Source: Aestuariivirga litoralis (GTDB taxonomy: Bacteria > Pseudomonadota > Alphaproteobacteria > Rhizobiales > Aestuariivirgaceae). Taken from it: a stretch of 64,000 bases of DNA. The stretch covers positions 496,001 through 560,000 of the forward strand of contig NZ_QKVK01000002.1 in assembly GCF_003234965.1 (NCBI RefSeq), read 5' to 3'. Both the position numbers and the translations under genes were made by a program. The notes below the pieces were generated by a model. The model had not been told where the DNA came from. It searched no databases and saw only the letters and a program-made list of their open reading frames with translations. How positions within the stretch are numbered: the first letter of the stretch is position 1; every line of letters begins with the position of its first letter. Below are positions 50,863 to 62,520 of the stretch, piece by piece.

Positions 50863-52892
50863 ACGGTAGCCCCCTCTCCAGAGCGCGCACGACGCTTCAG
50901 CACCGGACATTGAGTATTGTCACCCATGATCACCTGACATCTCAGACAGAGCACACACTCGTTGGGATTGATGCGGCCGAGCGGGTCGATGGCCCCAACG
51001 GTACATTTGGTCTCACAAAGGCGGCACTCGCGACCACACTGCGGCCGGCGCTTGAGCCAATCGAAAATCTTGAGTTTCGCGGGAATCGCCAATCCTGCTC
51101 CAAGAGGGCACAGATAGCGGCAAAAAAATCGTTCAATGAACAGGCCGGCGAACAACAAGACGACGACAAAGGCCACGAATGGCCAGGCGCGAATCATCCG
51201 CAGTGATATTGCGGTCTTGAAGGGCTCAGCCTCCGCCATGACCAGCGCATCATGCATGGAATAGAATGAGAGCCCCAGGATGCCGACGAATATGGTGTAC
51301 TTGATGACCCACAGCCGCTCATGAAGCCCTTGTCGAACTGCTATTTGCCGTACTCCGATCCGTTGTGCCAGAACATTCAGCAACTCCTGCAGCGCCCCAA
51401 AGGGGCAGAGCCATCCGCAGTAGACCCCCCTGCCCCAAAACAGCAATCCGAGCGCGACAAAGCCCCAGAGCATGAAGATGACAGGGTCCATGAGGAAGGT
51501 CTCCCACCGGAACCCAGATAGTAGCGAGTGAATAAAAGCAACGACCTGAACGACCGAGAGTTGCCCGTTAATGCCCCAACCAAGCAAAAGCAGTGTCGCA
51601 GTCAGAAAGCCCAGTCGAAGATTGCGCCACAGACGCGGCTTCCTGGTGATCCAGTCCTGCGCAAAGAGAATCAACGTCAGTATCACAAGCATGCTTGCGA
51701 CCAGGAAGGTCTCAAGGCGCTTCTTTGACCAGATTTCACGCCACAGCGGCTCGGAGGTCTCTGATGACTGACTGAGCATGAATTGCGGAATGGTGTAGTC
51801 TGCAACAACGCTCGCCTGTTTCTCGCCGCCACTCGTCATTGGCCGTGAGGCCGTGATCTCGATGCGTAATGGCTTCGCTGGATCGATCACCTGCGGTAGC
51901 CGAAAGACGCTCACTTCCTTGAATTCTGGTGCACCGGCTGCGCGGAGGTTCTTTATGAAGAGATAGTCGCCCGCCTGCGGTGTATATCGCGTCTCGCCTT
52001 GGACGATCGCAATTCGCTCAAAACTGCCCGTTCGCTTCCAATCCGTACCACGATGCGAATGAAGTCCGGTCGTCGCGATCAGCAAAACACTCTCACCGGG
52101 GCCGATAGCGCCGACCGCCTCGGTATAGGCCTGTTGTCCCAGGAGATTTCTTCCCGCCGTGGGAGAGTCAACGATGCCGGCATAGAGGTCCAGGAAGGCA
52201 CCATTTCCGGCTGGTACCGGGACGACGGCGTGTTCGAATATCCTGGAGGCCTCGTCCATGCTCATTCTGGCATGGGTGAGTACCCCCCTGTCGATGATTG
52301 CGGTCCAGTCCAAGGGCGTGAAGTCAATCCTGTCTATGCCACTTCCGCCGGCAAGAAGGCCTCGGGCAATGGCCAGAGTGCGTGCAGTCCGCAGCACGCC
52401 GTCACGGATCACGCCTGTTGAAACCGTGGCGCGCGCAATGACGTCGGGAAGGTCAGACTGACTTTCGAGAATGTTCTTGCGACTGACATGAAGATCAACG
52501 CCCTTGAAACCATTGACATAATTCCGGATGTCGTCGTCAGAGATGCCTAATGTCAGTACAGGTTCATTATGCTGAACCAGCGCGGCACCGGCGATAAAAC
52601 CCTCCGGCGACACCGCAACCAGAACGTCAATTGGCCGCCCGGAATAGCCCACCGTATTTGCGATTTCCCAGCTCGATCCAATGTAGCCGGCCAGACCGGC
52701 CGATGACGTGACCGTCCAGCCAGGCACCCCGGCCTCTGTTCGTTGCACGCTCACGGGTTCGCTTACGCCAAGAAGTCGAGCGGCGAGTGCCGCGTCCGGT
52801 GCGGTGACCACGATCGCCTCCGGCGTGACGGCCGCCTCAGCCGGCACAACAAAGGCCAGAGCAAGCAGAATGATCAGGGCAACAAGGCGCAT
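50859..52892 (-). CDS. nirI: NirI, NosR/NirI-type membrane flavo-iron-sulfur protein
   Basis: The 677-residue protein begins behind GGAGGCCAG with a signal peptide (MRLVALIILLALAFVVPAEA), a periplasmic FMN-binding domain (residues about 60-170) and about six membrane helices. C-terminal motifs include YCGWLCPFGALQE and FCRYLCPLGAGLA (C-x3-C-P) and ferredoxin clusters CGRECRLCETKC and CVLCLRCQ...CP. NirI is needed for nirS expression or maturation in Paracoccus. Position divergent from nirS, rather than near nosZ, favours NirI over NosR. Confidence 0.9.
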   Translation of the reverse strand: MRLVALIILLALAFVVPAEAAVTPEAIVVTAPDAALAARLLGVSEPVSVQRTEAGVPGWTVTSSAGLAGYIGSSWEIANTVGYSGRPIDVLVAVSPEGFIAGAALVQHNEPVLTLGISDDDIRNYVNGFKGVDLHVSRKNILESQSDLPDVIARATVSTGVIRDGVLRTARTLAIARGLLAGGSGIDRIDFTPLDWTAIIDRGVLTHARMSMDEASRIFEHAVVPVPAGNGAFLDLYAGIVDSPTAGRNLLGQQAYTEAVGAIGPGESVLLIATTGLHSHRGTDWKRTGSFERIAIVQGETRYTPQAGDYLFIKNLRAAGAPEFKEVSVFRLPQVIDPAKPLRIEITASRPMTSGGEKQASVVADYTIPQFMLSQSSETSEPLWREIWSKKRLETFLVASMLVILTLILFAQDWITRKPRLWRNLRLGFLTATLLLLGWGINGQLSVVQVVAFIHSLLSGFRWETFLMDPVIFMLWGFVALGLLFWGRGVYCGWLCPFGALQELLNVLAQRIGVRQIAVRQGLHERLWVIKYTIFVGILGLSFYSMHDALVMAEAEPFKTAISLRMIRAWPFVAFVVVLLFAGLFIERFFCRYLCPLGAGLAIPAKLKIFDWLKRRPQCGRECRLCETKCTVGAIDPLGRINPNECVLCLRCQVIMGDNTQCPVLKRRARSGEGATV

Positions 52893-52942
52893 CTGGCCTC
52901 CATGGACGAGGGAGACCTTGGACCGAGCGCGCCACCCTCTCC

Positions 52943-54776
<1,834 letters not shown>

Positions 54777-54784
54777 TCCAGAGG

Positions 54785-54810
54785 CGGCGGGTGGCTGATG
54801 CCTCCCGCCG
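54785..54810 (+). terminator. Hairpin between nirS and nirE
   Basis: CGGCGGGTGG (54785-54794) pairs with CCTCCCGCCG (54801-54810), one internal mismatch and a 6-nt loop, 8 bp after the nirS stop. It probably attenuates read-through so that nirS mRNA exceeds that of the heme d1 genes. Confidence 0.6.
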
Positions 54811-54841
54811 TCACCCTTCAACCTTCGACGAGGCTGATGCG

Positions 54842-55636
54842 ATGAGAAACCCGCACATGGGAAAGGTCACGCTCGTAGGCGCCGGCCCCGGAGACCCTGA
54901 ACTGCTGACGCTACGTGCCTTGAAAGCCATAGAGCAATCCGATGTGGTCGTGCACGACAGGCTTGTTTCGTCCGAGATCATGGCCCTCGTCCCCTCCCAT
55001 ATCCGGCGTATCGATGTGGGGAAACTTCCACGCTATCACGCCGTTCCACAGGACGAGATCAATGAATTGCTGGTGAGCCTGGCGCTCCAAGGGCTCAATG
55101 TCACACGCCTGAAGGGTGGGGATCCACTCATATTTGGACGGGGAAGTGAGGAAGCCCAAGCACTCTCCGAGGCAGGCATTGGCGTTTGCTATGTGCCCGG
55201 CATCACTGCCGCACAGGGCGCTGCTGCCTCAGCAGGTGTACCGCTGACCCACCGTGGGCTTGCCACCGGCGTCCGCTACGTTACCGGGCATCGTGCACGT
55301 GACGCCGAACTCGACCTTGACTGGCAAAGCCTCGCTAGCGGTGAGACAACACTCGTTGTTTACATGGGAGTTTCGAGCATCGGAGAGATCGCCACGCGCC
55401 TGGTTGAGCACGGTCTATCCATGTCGACACCAGTATTGATGGTGGCTGCCGCCACAACCCCGCGCGAGGAACGCAGGCTCTCCAACCTTTCTCGGATTGC
55501 GTGTGATGCGGCAGGGCATACGTCCGAAGTACCAGCGCTGTTCATCATAGGATCCGTCGTGTCGCTCTATGTTGCAGGAACGCCCGCGGCGCCGATCGAC
55601 GGCTTGCTTGAGTGCGAGATGGCGGACAATGGCTAG
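54842..55636 (+). CDS. nirE: Uroporphyrinogen-III C-methyltransferase
   Basis: The ATG at 54842 gives 264 residues. SUMT motifs are present: KVTLVGAGPGDPELLTLRAL, VTRLKGGDPLIFGRGSEEAQAL, YVPGITAAQGAAASAGVPLTHRG and TLVVYMGVSSIGEIA. It methylates uroporphyrinogen III twice with SAM to precorrin-2, the first dedicated step to heme d1. It has no CysG dehydrogenase/ferrochelatase domain. The stop overlaps the nirC start by 8 bp. Confidence 0.93.
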   Translation: MRNPHMGKVTLVGAGPGDPELLTLRALKAIEQSDVVVHDRLVSSEIMALVPSHIRRIDVGKLPRYHAVPQDEINELLVSLALQGLNVTRLKGGDPLIFGRGSEEAQALSEAGIGVCYVPGITAAQGAAASAGVPLTHRGLATGVRYVTGHRARDAELDLDWQSLASGETTLVVYMGVSSIGEIATRLVEHGLSMSTPVLMVAAATTPREERRLSNLSRIACDAAGHTSEVPALFIIGSVVSLYVAGTPAAPIDGLLECEMADNG

Positions 55637-55937
55637 CCGAGTGGCAATTGCCGGGCTCATGGCATTGCTGTCTGCGGGAAGTTCACTTGCCGAGGACAGC
55701 AGGCGCCTTGAACATGTGGTGAAACAGGACTGCGGGTCCTGCCACGGCCTGACGATGAAGGGCGGCCTCGGAAAGCCGTTGACCCCTGAGGCCCTGGCCG
55801 GAGTGGACCAGCAGACAATTGCCAGCATTATCCTTGACGGTGTTCCTGGAACCGCAATGCCGCCGTGGCGACCGCTGCTTGCAGAGTCCGAGGCACTGTG
55901 GATTGCCAACTACCTGAAAGGAGGAAAACTCCAATGA
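55629..55937 (+). CDS. nirC: Cytochrome c55x
   Basis: The 102-residue exported cytochrome has a signal peptide (ASRVAIAGLMALLSAGSSLA) and one heme site CGSCH at residues 35-39, with a Met ligand in GTAMPPWRPLL. NirC is a small monoheme cytochrome of the nir operon, thought to supply electrons for NirS or d1 assembly. Its stop overlaps the nirF start (ATGA). Confidence 0.9.
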   Translation: MASRVAIAGLMALLSAGSSLAEDSRRLEHVVKQDCGSCHGLTMKGGLGKPLTPEALAGVDQQTIASIILDGVPGTAMPPWRPLLAESEALWIANYLKGGKLQ

Positions 55938-57106
55938 TCACGCGCCGTTCGATACTCTCCGGTGCGGTGCTGTTCGGCGCCTCGCCGCTGATCCGCACGG
56001 CTGCCGCGGGCCAACCGGGCACAATGGCGACCGGAGGACTTGGCCTCGTCGTCGAGCGCGCCTCCGGATCGCTGGTTCTCGTAGATCGCCTTGCGCATTC
56101 GGCCGTTGGCAGAATCGAGGGATTAGGTGACCTCTCACATGCAAGTTTGACCTATTCGCCGGACGAGCGCTTCGCCTACGTTTTTGGCCGCGATGGGGGA
56201 CTCACCAAGGTGGACATGGTCAACCGCAGCATTGCGGGTCGGGTCGTCCAGGCTGGCAACTCCATTGGAGGCGCAATCTCGGACGACGGAAAGCTGGTTG
56301 CCGTCTCAAACTACGAACCAGGTGGCGTGCGAGTATTCGATGCCGATACCCTCGAAATGGTGCAGGACATACCTGCCGGCTCCAAGACCATAGGCCTCGC
56401 CGACATGCCGGGCCGCCGCTTCATTTGGAGTCTTTGGGACACCGGCGAAACCTGGATCGCGGACTTGTCGGGCTCCGAGATGAAACTCCGCAAACTGGCG
56501 GATGTCGGCAAGAACCCCTTTGACGGTGTGATGACCGACGACGGCAGCACCTATCTCGTGGGATTGTTCGGCGAAAAGGGCGTAACCGCCATCGATCTGT
56601 GGAGCAAAGACCCGAAGCCGGTTCGCTTCCTCAAGAATTATGGCAAGAAGGAAGATGACCTTCCCGTCTACAAGATGCCTCACTTGCAGGGCTGGGCTTT
56701 CACTGACGGCCAATTCGTCCTGCCTGCCGTGGGCGCGCATGAACTTCTCTGGGTGGACCGCATAACGCTCGAGGAAACCGGCCGCACAGCCGTTCACGGT
56801 CAGCCTGTCTTCATAATTTCTCAGCCTGCCAGCCCCTACGTGTGGACCAACTTTGCGATGCCGCTGAACGATACCGTTCAGGTTGTGGATAGCCGCAGTC
56901 ACGCCGTCGTCAGGACACTGCAGCCAGGTCCTGCCGTATTGCATATGGAATTCGCACCGCGGGGCGCTGAAGTGTGGATCTCCGTGCGTGATGCCAATGT
57001 CGTTCAGATCTACGACACGCTTACCTTCGCAAAGATCGGCGAGATTCCAGCTCAGAGCCCGTCCGGCATCTTCTTCACGGCGCGCGCCCACCGCAATGGG
57101 CTCTAG
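55934..57106 (+). CDS. nirF: NirF, periplasmic heme d1 biosynthesis protein
   Basis: The 390-residue protein begins with a Tat-like signal (ITRRSILSGAVLFGASPLIRTAAAG). The body is a beta-propeller like the d1 domain of NirS (YSPDERFAYVFGRDGGLTKVDMV, LAVSNYEPGGVRVFDADTLE) without a heme c domain. NirF acts late in d1 synthesis and binds a d1 precursor. It is linked to nirC by ATGA and is 2 bp before the nirDL gene. Confidence 0.93.
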   Translation: MITRRSILSGAVLFGASPLIRTAAAGQPGTMATGGLGLVVERASGSLVLVDRLAHSAVGRIEGLGDLSHASLTYSPDERFAYVFGRDGGLTKVDMVNRSIAGRVVQAGNSIGGAISDDGKLVAVSNYEPGGVRVFDADTLEMVQDIPAGSKTIGLADMPGRRFIWSLWDTGETWIADLSGSEMKLRKLADVGKNPFDGVMTDDGSTYLVGLFGEKGVTAIDLWSKDPKPVRFLKNYGKKEDDLPVYKMPHLQGWAFTDGQFVLPAVGAHELLWVDRITLEETGRTAVHGQPVFIISQPASPYVWTNFAMPLNDTVQVVDSRSHAVVRTLQPGPAVLHMEFAPRGAEVWISVRDANVVQIYDTLTFAKIGEIPAQSPSGIFFTARAHRNGL

Positions 57107-57108
57107 CA

Positions 57109-58098
57109 ATGCCACATCGAATCGACACAATCGACCACCGCCTGCTTGACGAGTTCCAACGAGGGCTGGCTCTCGCGCCGCGACCCTACGCCGCAATTGG
57201 GAAAGTACTGAACATCGATGAAGGCGAGGTGATCAAGCGCCTCTCGAGCTTAACGGAGCGCGGTTACATCTCTCGTGTCGGAGCCACCATCCGCCCAAAC
57301 ACGGCTGGTGCGTCGACGCTCGCCGCAATGTCGGTTCCCCTGCAACAGGTCGAGACGGTTGCAGCGCTGGTGGGTGCCGAGGCCGGTATCAACCATTCCT
57401 ATCTCCGCGAGGACGACTGGAATCTTTGGTTTGTCGCCACTGCGCCGACTTCGGATGAGTTGCAGGCCCTGCTCGATCGTCTATCGGCAGTCACAGGGTT
57501 TCATATCCTCAACCTGCGTCTGCTGCGCCCCTTCAACATAGACCTCGGCTTCAGCCTTTCCGGTAGGTCGACGCCCATGCCCAACCGGGTGCTACCTCGG
57601 CTTGAGTTGATCCGCGACGAGGACCGCCCCCTCCTGCAGTTGTTTTCACTCGGTATGCCCCTTGCGACGCGCCCCTATGCTGCCATGGCAGACAGCCTAG
57701 GAAAGAGCGAAGAGTGGGTAATCGAACGCCTGGGTACGCTCATTGCGGCGGGAATCATCACACGACTCGGCATTATCGTACACCATCGCGCCATGGGGTG
57801 GACTGCAAATGCAATGGTTGTTTGGGACATGCCAGAACATCGGATTCTCGAAGCAGGTCAGGTGGCGGCCAGCTTTCCAGGCGTTACCCTCTGCTATCAG
57901 CGGTGCACGGTTCCCGGTCTGTGGCCCTACTCACTCTACAACATGGTGCATGCTCGCACACGGGAAGAGGCACTCGCTGTCGTGAAGGAACTGCAGCGAC
58001 GTCCGCAGTTCGCCAACGTCGCGCATCGCGTCCTGTTTTCCACTCGTTGCTTCAAGCAGACGGGTGCGCTGGTACATCGGAAGGAGGCTGCAGCATGA
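57109..58098 (+). CDS. nirDL: Fused siroheme decarboxylase subunit (NirD-NirL type)
   Basis: The 329-residue protein holds two AsnC/Lrp-like units in tandem. Residues 1-160 have HRLLDEFQRGLALAPRPYAAIGKVLNIDEGEVIKRL and NHSYLREDDWNLWFVATAP. Residues about 165-325 have LGMPLATRPYAAMADSLGKSEEWVIERL and CYQRCTVPGLWPYSLYNMVHA. NirD, NirL, NirG and NirH proteins form the siroheme decarboxylase that gives 12,18-didecarboxysiroheme. Which unit is D and which is L is by position only. Confidence 0.85.
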   Translation: MPHRIDTIDHRLLDEFQRGLALAPRPYAAIGKVLNIDEGEVIKRLSSLTERGYISRVGATIRPNTAGASTLAAMSVPLQQVETVAALVGAEAGINHSYLREDDWNLWFVATAPTSDELQALLDRLSAVTGFHILNLRLLRPFNIDLGFSLSGRSTPMPNRVLPRLELIRDEDRPLLQLFSLGMPLATRPYAAMADSLGKSEEWVIERLGTLIAAGIITRLGIIVHHRAMGWTANAMVVWDMPEHRILEAGQVAASFPGVTLCYQRCTVPGLWPYSLYNMVHARTREEALAVVKELQRRPQFANVAHRVLFSTRCFKQTGALVHRKEAAA

Positions 58099-58568
58099 GC
58101 CGAACACCATTGGCCCAGAATGAGCTTGACGTCATAGACAGGACTATCCTCAATGAGCTCCAGTCCAACTTCCCGCTCACTCATCAACCCTTTACGGAAG
58201 TCGGTCGTGACCTCGGCATCAGCGAGCAAGAGCTGATTGACCGCATCCGACGGCTGCGAACCATCAAGGCGATCACCCGATTCGGGCCCTTCTTTGACGC
58301 CGAAGCCATGGGCGGCGCATTCTGCCTTTGCGCAATGGAAGTGCCCGCAGAAAGGTTTGAGGAGGTCGTGACTTTGGTCAATGCACATCCCCAAGTCGCG
58401 CATAATTATGAGCGAAGCCATCGCCTGAACATGTGGTTCGTTCTCGCCTGCGAGACGCCGGACGGCATCAGGGCGGCGGCGGACGATATCGAACAGGAAA
58501 CAGGGCTGCCAGTGTTACGCTTTCCAAAGCTCAAGGAGTTCTTCATCGGCTTCCGGGTGAACGCATGA
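58095..58568 (+). CDS. nirG: Siroheme decarboxylase subunit NirG type
   Basis: The 157-residue single-unit AsnC/Lrp-like protein starts in the previous stop (ATGA). Features are the winged helix IDRTILNELQSNFPLTHQPFTEVGRDLGISEQELIDRI and the ligand segment HNYERSHRLNMWFVLAC, like the N-terminal half of NirDL. The name follows gene order; it could equally be called nirD. Confidence 0.85.
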   Translation: MSRTPLAQNELDVIDRTILNELQSNFPLTHQPFTEVGRDLGISEQELIDRIRRLRTIKAITRFGPFFDAEAMGGAFCLCAMEVPAERFEEVVTLVNAHPQVAHNYERSHRLNMWFVLACETPDGIRAAADDIEQETGLPVLRFPKLKEFFIGFRVNA

Positions 58569-59053
58569 ACTTGGATCCAACAGACCGAAGACTCATCGCC
58601 GCCACACAGAGTGGCCTTCCACTCACGCCATTCCCCTATGCGGAGGTGGCGAGCTGGCTCGACTTGTCAGAGGAAGAGGTGCTCTCGCGTCTCGCCGCAC
58701 TTCGTGAGCGTGGCATTATCCGAAGAATTGCACTGGCACCGAACCATTACGCTCTTGGGATCAGCGCAAATGGTATGAGCGTCTGGGATGTCGAGGATAC
58801 GGAAGCAATCGACCTCGGCCAAAAGGTTGGGGCGCTGGACTTCGTGACACACTGCTACCTGAGGCCACGCGCATTGCCGGACTGGCCCTATAATCTATTC
58901 GCCATGATCCATGGCGCAGACCGAGGCGAGGTGGAGGCCAAGCGATGTGCGATCGCTGACCTTCTCGGTCCCGCAAGTCACGCCAGCGACATTCTTTACT
59001 CAACGCGCATACTGAAGAAAACTGGAATGCGCCTCGCCCAAGCGGGAGACTGA
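58565..59053 (+). CDS. nirH: Siroheme decarboxylase subunit NirH type
   Basis: The 162-residue AsnC/Lrp-like protein overlaps nirG by ATGA. The winged helix is DRRLIAATQSGLPLTPFPYAEVASWLDLSEEEVLSRL and the catalytic segment HCYLRPRALPDWPYNLFAMIHG, like the C-terminal half of NirDL. It completes a four-unit NirDLGH set encoded by three genes. Confidence 0.87.
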   Translation: MNLDPTDRRLIAATQSGLPLTPFPYAEVASWLDLSEEEVLSRLAALRERGIIRRIALAPNHYALGISANGMSVWDVEDTEAIDLGQKVGALDFVTHCYLRPRALPDWPYNLFAMIHGADRGEVEAKRCAIADLLGPASHASDILYSTRILKKTGMRLAQAGD

Positions 59054-59056
59054 TCG

Positions 59057-60280
59057 ATGTTCAGACTGACCCAGTACATGAAGGAGCTGTTTCATCCCAC
59101 GCCCCCTCGCCGCCGCGGAGACGGCACAGGAGGTGTCAAGCCTGTCGTCATCTGGAACCTCACCAGACGCTGCAACCTGCGCTGTCGACATTGCTACACA
59201 ACCTCGGCGGATATTCCCTTTCCAGGGGAGCTCTCACACGAACAAGCCATGGCCATCCTTGAGGATCTCTCGGACTTCCGCATCCCCGCGCTCATCCTTT
59301 CCGGCGGTGAGCCCTTGGCTCGGTTTGACTTCTTCCAACTCGCCCAACGAGCCCGTGATCTGAACTTCCGCCACCTCTCTCTATCCACCAACGGTACGCG
59401 ACTCACTGGCGAGAATGCCCGCCGAGTAGCCGATTTGGGCTTCGACTATGTTGGAATATCGCTGGATGGCATCGGTGCAACGAACGACTGGTTTCGTGGT
59501 GTGAACGGTGCATTTGCAGACGCACTGGCTGGCGTCCGCGCTTGCAAGGCACTGGGCGTGAAGGTCGGTCTCCGGTTCACCATAACGGAGGACAACGCAG
59601 GCCAACTTCCTGACATGCTTGATCTCTGCGATGCTGAAGGTGTGGATAAGTTCTACTTGTCACACCTTGTCTACGCGGGGCGCGGTGACAAGCACCGCGG
59701 CGAAGATACTGGTCACTTGCGCACCCGAAATGCAATGGATCTCCTGATCGATCGAGCCTGGGCCGCCGTAGCGGAAGACAGACCTCTCGAGATCGTCACC
59801 GGCAATAACGATGCTGATGCGGTCTACCTGCTGAGATGGATCATGCGACACCTCGGAGAGGAGAAGTCTGAGCATGTGAGAGCACATCTCGAAGCCTGGG
59901 GAGGCAATTCATCCGGCGTCGGAGTGGCCAACATCGATCCACAAGGCCTCATACACCCAGACACCTACTGGTCCGATTACACGATTGGCTCCGTGAAGGA
60001 GAAGGCATTCTCCACGCTCTGGACAGGAGACGATCCTATGCTCGCAACCCTCCGGCAGAGGCCCCGGCCTCTCAAGGGGCGTTGCGGAGATTGTGCCTTC
60101 AAGGCCGTTTGCGGAGGCAACACACGAATTCGTGCCCTGCAATTGTCTGGCGACCCTTGGGAGGAGGATCCCGCCTGCTATCTTACAAACCAGGAAATCG
60201 GGCTTTTGGGGGAGACGACCCGCTTGCCACTCACTCCATTTCGCGGCAAGAGTCATGACCCGGTTCATCGCTTCCATTAG
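59057..60280 (+). CDS. nirJ: NirJ, radical SAM enzyme of heme d1 synthesis
   Basis: The 407-residue protein has the radical SAM cluster C-x3-C-x2-C at Cys 39, 43 and 46 ([17 protein letters not shown]), SAM motif [13 protein letters not shown] and a SPASM-like C-terminus with Cys in [15 protein letters not shown] and DPACYL. NirJ removes the two remaining propionate chains and installs the oxo groups of heme d1. The last 26 bp overlap nirN in another frame. Confidence 0.95.
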   Translation: MFRLTQYMKELFHPTPPRRRGDGTGGVKPVVIWNLTRRCNLRCRHCYTTSADIPFPGELSHEQAMAILEDLSDFRIPALILSGGEPLARFDFFQLAQRARDLNFRHLSLSTNGTRLTGENARRVADLGFDYVGISLDGIGATNDWFRGVNGAFADALAGVRACKALGVKVGLRFTITEDNAGQLPDMLDLCDAEGVDKFYLSHLVYAGRGDKHRGEDTGHLRTRNAMDLLIDRAWAAVAEDRPLEIVTGNNDADAVYLLRWIMRHLGEEKSEHVRAHLEAWGGNSSGVGVANIDPQGLIHPDTYWSDYTIGSVKEKAFSTLWTGDDPMLATLRQRPRPLKGRCGDCAFKAVCGGNTRIRALQLSGDPWEEDPACYLTNQEIGLLGETTRLPLTPFRGKSHDPVHRFH

Positions 60281-61808
60281 CCTGCTGTGCATTCTTGCCG
60301 GTCAGGCATATGCTGGATCGGACGCTGCCACGCTGTTTCAGGAGCACTGCTCCTCATGTCACGCTCCCACAAGGTTGGGGGGTACAGGCCCGGCCTTGAT
60401 CCCGGAAAGTTTAGGAAAACTGAAGGGCAACACTCTTGAGTCGGTCATCACCAACGGTCGCCCCGCTACCCAGATGCCCGCCTTTGGAGATACCCTTTCC
60501 AAGGGAGACATCTCCGCTCTTGCTTCCTATGTGACAACACCACTGGCATTTGAGCCTAGCTGGACTGCTGATGACATAACATCTACCCGCACTCTCGATA
60601 CCTCTTACAAGCCCGCTGAGAGGCCGGTGTTCAGCGGCGACCCAATGAACATCACTCTTGTCGTTGAGACGGGGGACCACCATGTCAGCGTGCTCGACGG
60701 TGACAATTTCAGCATTCTTGATCGTTTCGCCACTCCATTTGCAGTTCATGGCGGCCCGAAGTTCAGTCCCGACGGACGCTATGTGTTCATCATGTCGCGA
60801 GACGGATGGGTTCAGAAATACGACATATGGTCTCTAAAGGAAGTGGGACGCATTCGAGCGGGTTTGAATAGCCGAAATATTGCCATGAGCCATGACGGCC
60901 AATGGCTCGCTGTTGCGAACTACCTCCCGGATACGCTTACGATTATTTCCACCAGAGATCTGAGCGTCATTAAGGTAATCGACGTAAAGGGGAAGGACGG
61001 TACGCCATCGCGGGTATCCGCCGTCTACCAGGCACCAGACCGCAAGAGCTTTGTGCTGGCTCTGAAGGATGCTCCCGAGATTTGGGAAGTCGCCACCTCC
61101 CCAGACGCTGGACCGTATCACGACGGCTTCGTTCACAGCTTCGAATCCGGAATGGAAGAGTCTCTCGCCGCAGAAAGAGGATTGTTCGCCCGCCGCAGGA
61201 TCATGATATCTGCTCCCCTCGACGATTTCTTCTTCACGCCGGGCTACAGGAACCTCATTGGCTCCAATCGAGCGGGCGATAAAGGAGTCGTAGTCAACCT
61301 GGATGTTGGACGAGAAATTGCCGAACTTCCACTTCCCGGGATGCCGCATCTGGGTTCAGGCATCACGTGGGAGTCTCAAGGCCGTCACGTCATGGCAACA
61401 CCTCATCTCAAGGAGGGTATTCTCTCCGTCATCGACATTGATAACTGGACGCTCATTAAAACCATCAAAATGGATGGGCCAGGCTTCTTTTTGCGTAGTC
61501 ATGAAAGCAGCCCGTATGTGTGGGCTGATGTGTTCTTCGGCCCCCACAAGGACGAAATGCACATCATCGACAAGCAATCACTTGAAATCGTCAAGACTCT
61601 CAATCCGGCACCAGGGAAGACCGTTGCCCATACGGAGTTTACGCGGGATGGTCGCTACGCACTCGTTTCGGTCTGGGAGGATGATGGAGCGGTCATCGTC
61701 TATGACGCCAAGACCCTTGAAGAGGTAAAGCGACTGCCGATGCGAAAGCCAGCGGGCAAGTATAATGTGTGGAACAAGATCACGTTCTCGGATGGAACGA
61801 GCCATTAG
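60255..61808 (+). CDS. nirN: NirN, d1-dehydrogenase cytochrome
   Basis: Starting at the ATG at 60255, the 517-residue protein has a signal peptide ([19 protein letters not shown]), a heme c domain with CSSCH at 32-36 and a NirS-like d1 propeller ([53 protein letters not shown]). NirN oxidises dihydro-heme d1 to heme d1 and hands it to NirS. The start lies inside nirJ (26-bp overlap). Confidence 0.94.
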   Translation: MTRFIASISLLCILAGQAYAGSDAATLFQEHCSSCHAPTRLGGTGPALIPESLGKLKGNTLESVITNGRPATQMPAFGDTLSKGDISALASYVTTPLAFEPSWTADDITSTRTLDTSYKPAERPVFSGDPMNITLVVETGDHHVSVLDGDNFSILDRFATPFAVHGGPKFSPDGRYVFIMSRDGWVQKYDIWSLKEVGRIRAGLNSRNIAMSHDGQWLAVANYLPDTLTIISTRDLSVIKVIDVKGKDGTPSRVSAVYQAPDRKSFVLALKDAPEIWEVATSPDAGPYHDGFVHSFESGMEESLAAERGLFARRRIMISAPLDDFFFTPGYRNLIGSNRAGDKGVVVNLDVGREIAELPLPGMPHLGSGITWESQGRHVMATPHLKEGILSVIDIDNWTLIKTIKMDGPGFFLRSHESSPYVWADVFFGPHKDEMHIIDKQSLEIVKTLNPAPGKTVAHTEFTRDGRYALVSVWEDDGAVIVYDAKTLEEVKRLPMRKPAGKYNVWNKITFSDGTSH

Positions 61809-61809
61809 A

Positions 61810-62520
61810 ATGACCATGCATAACGCCGTTATTGTTGCTCATGGCTCACCAGGGACTCCTCAACCTCAGGACGCGGCGATGGCAGTTCTCGCGGCCAGTG
61901 TCTCGGATGTGCTCCCGAATTGGACGATACGTGGAGCAACTTTGGCATCGCCAGGCAGTCTCGAGTCGGCACTTCACGGCGTGGACAGCCCCCTTATCTA
62001 TCCATTCTTCATGTCTCAGGGCTACTTCACGAGTGACATTCTACCAAGGAGACTGAGTAGCGCTGGATGCAATTATCTGCAGTTGCCACCATTTGGAGCG
62101 GATCCGGCGATCCCTGCCCTTGTAGCGGAAGCTGCGATGACGGGCGCTCGCACTGCAAATCTCATTCCGGAAGAGACTTCGCTCCTGCTTGCCGCTCACG
62201 GAAGCGAGGTCTCGCCAGCTTCCCGCATTGCCACTCTCGCGTTGGTCGAGCAACTTCTCGCGGCTCTGCCGTTTAAAGCAGTCGTGGCAGGCTTCATCGA
62301 AGAGCCGCCATATCTGGGGGAGTCAGCACGTGATCTCGGACGGGCTCTCTGCCTGCCACTTTTCACGTTGACCGCAAGCCACGTTCTCGATGACGTGCCT
62401 GATGCCATGCTTCGAGCCGGCTTCACTGGCCCGATTCTTCCTGCCATTGGATCGCATCTGGCCGTTCCACGCGTCATTGCGGCCGGCCTTGAACGCTACG
62501 CCACGCGGATAGCGGCATGA
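61810..62520 (+). CDS. Sirohydrochlorin chelatase, CbiX/SirB-like
   Basis: The 236-residue protein starts at the ATG one base after the nirN stop. It has the chelatase N-terminus VIVAHGSPGTPQPQDAAMAVLA and the active-site region LIYPFFMSQGYFTSDILP, with a second half LLLAAHGSEVSPASRIATL, giving two CbiX/SirB-like halves. Class II chelatases insert Fe or Co into sirohydrochlorin. Here Fe insertion to make siroheme for NirDLGH is the logical role. It overlaps the next gene by 4 bp. Confidence 0.8.
   Translation: MTMHNAVIVAHGSPGTPQPQDAAMAVLAASVSDVLPNWTIRGATLASPGSLESALHGVDSPLIYPFFMSQGYFTSDILPRRLSSAGCNYLQLPPFGADPAIPALVAEAAMTGARTANLIPEETSLLLAAHGSEVSPASRIATLALVEQLLAALPFKAVVAGFIEEPPYLGESARDLGRALCLPLFTLTASHVLDDVPDAMLRAGFTGPILPAIGSHLAVPRVIAAGLERYATRIAA

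Noticed and set aside
50859-52892. Calling this gene nosR
   Set aside because: Architecture is shared by NosR and NirI, but it is divergent from nirS, followed by an ApbE-type gene, and no nosZ is in the window, so nirI fits better.
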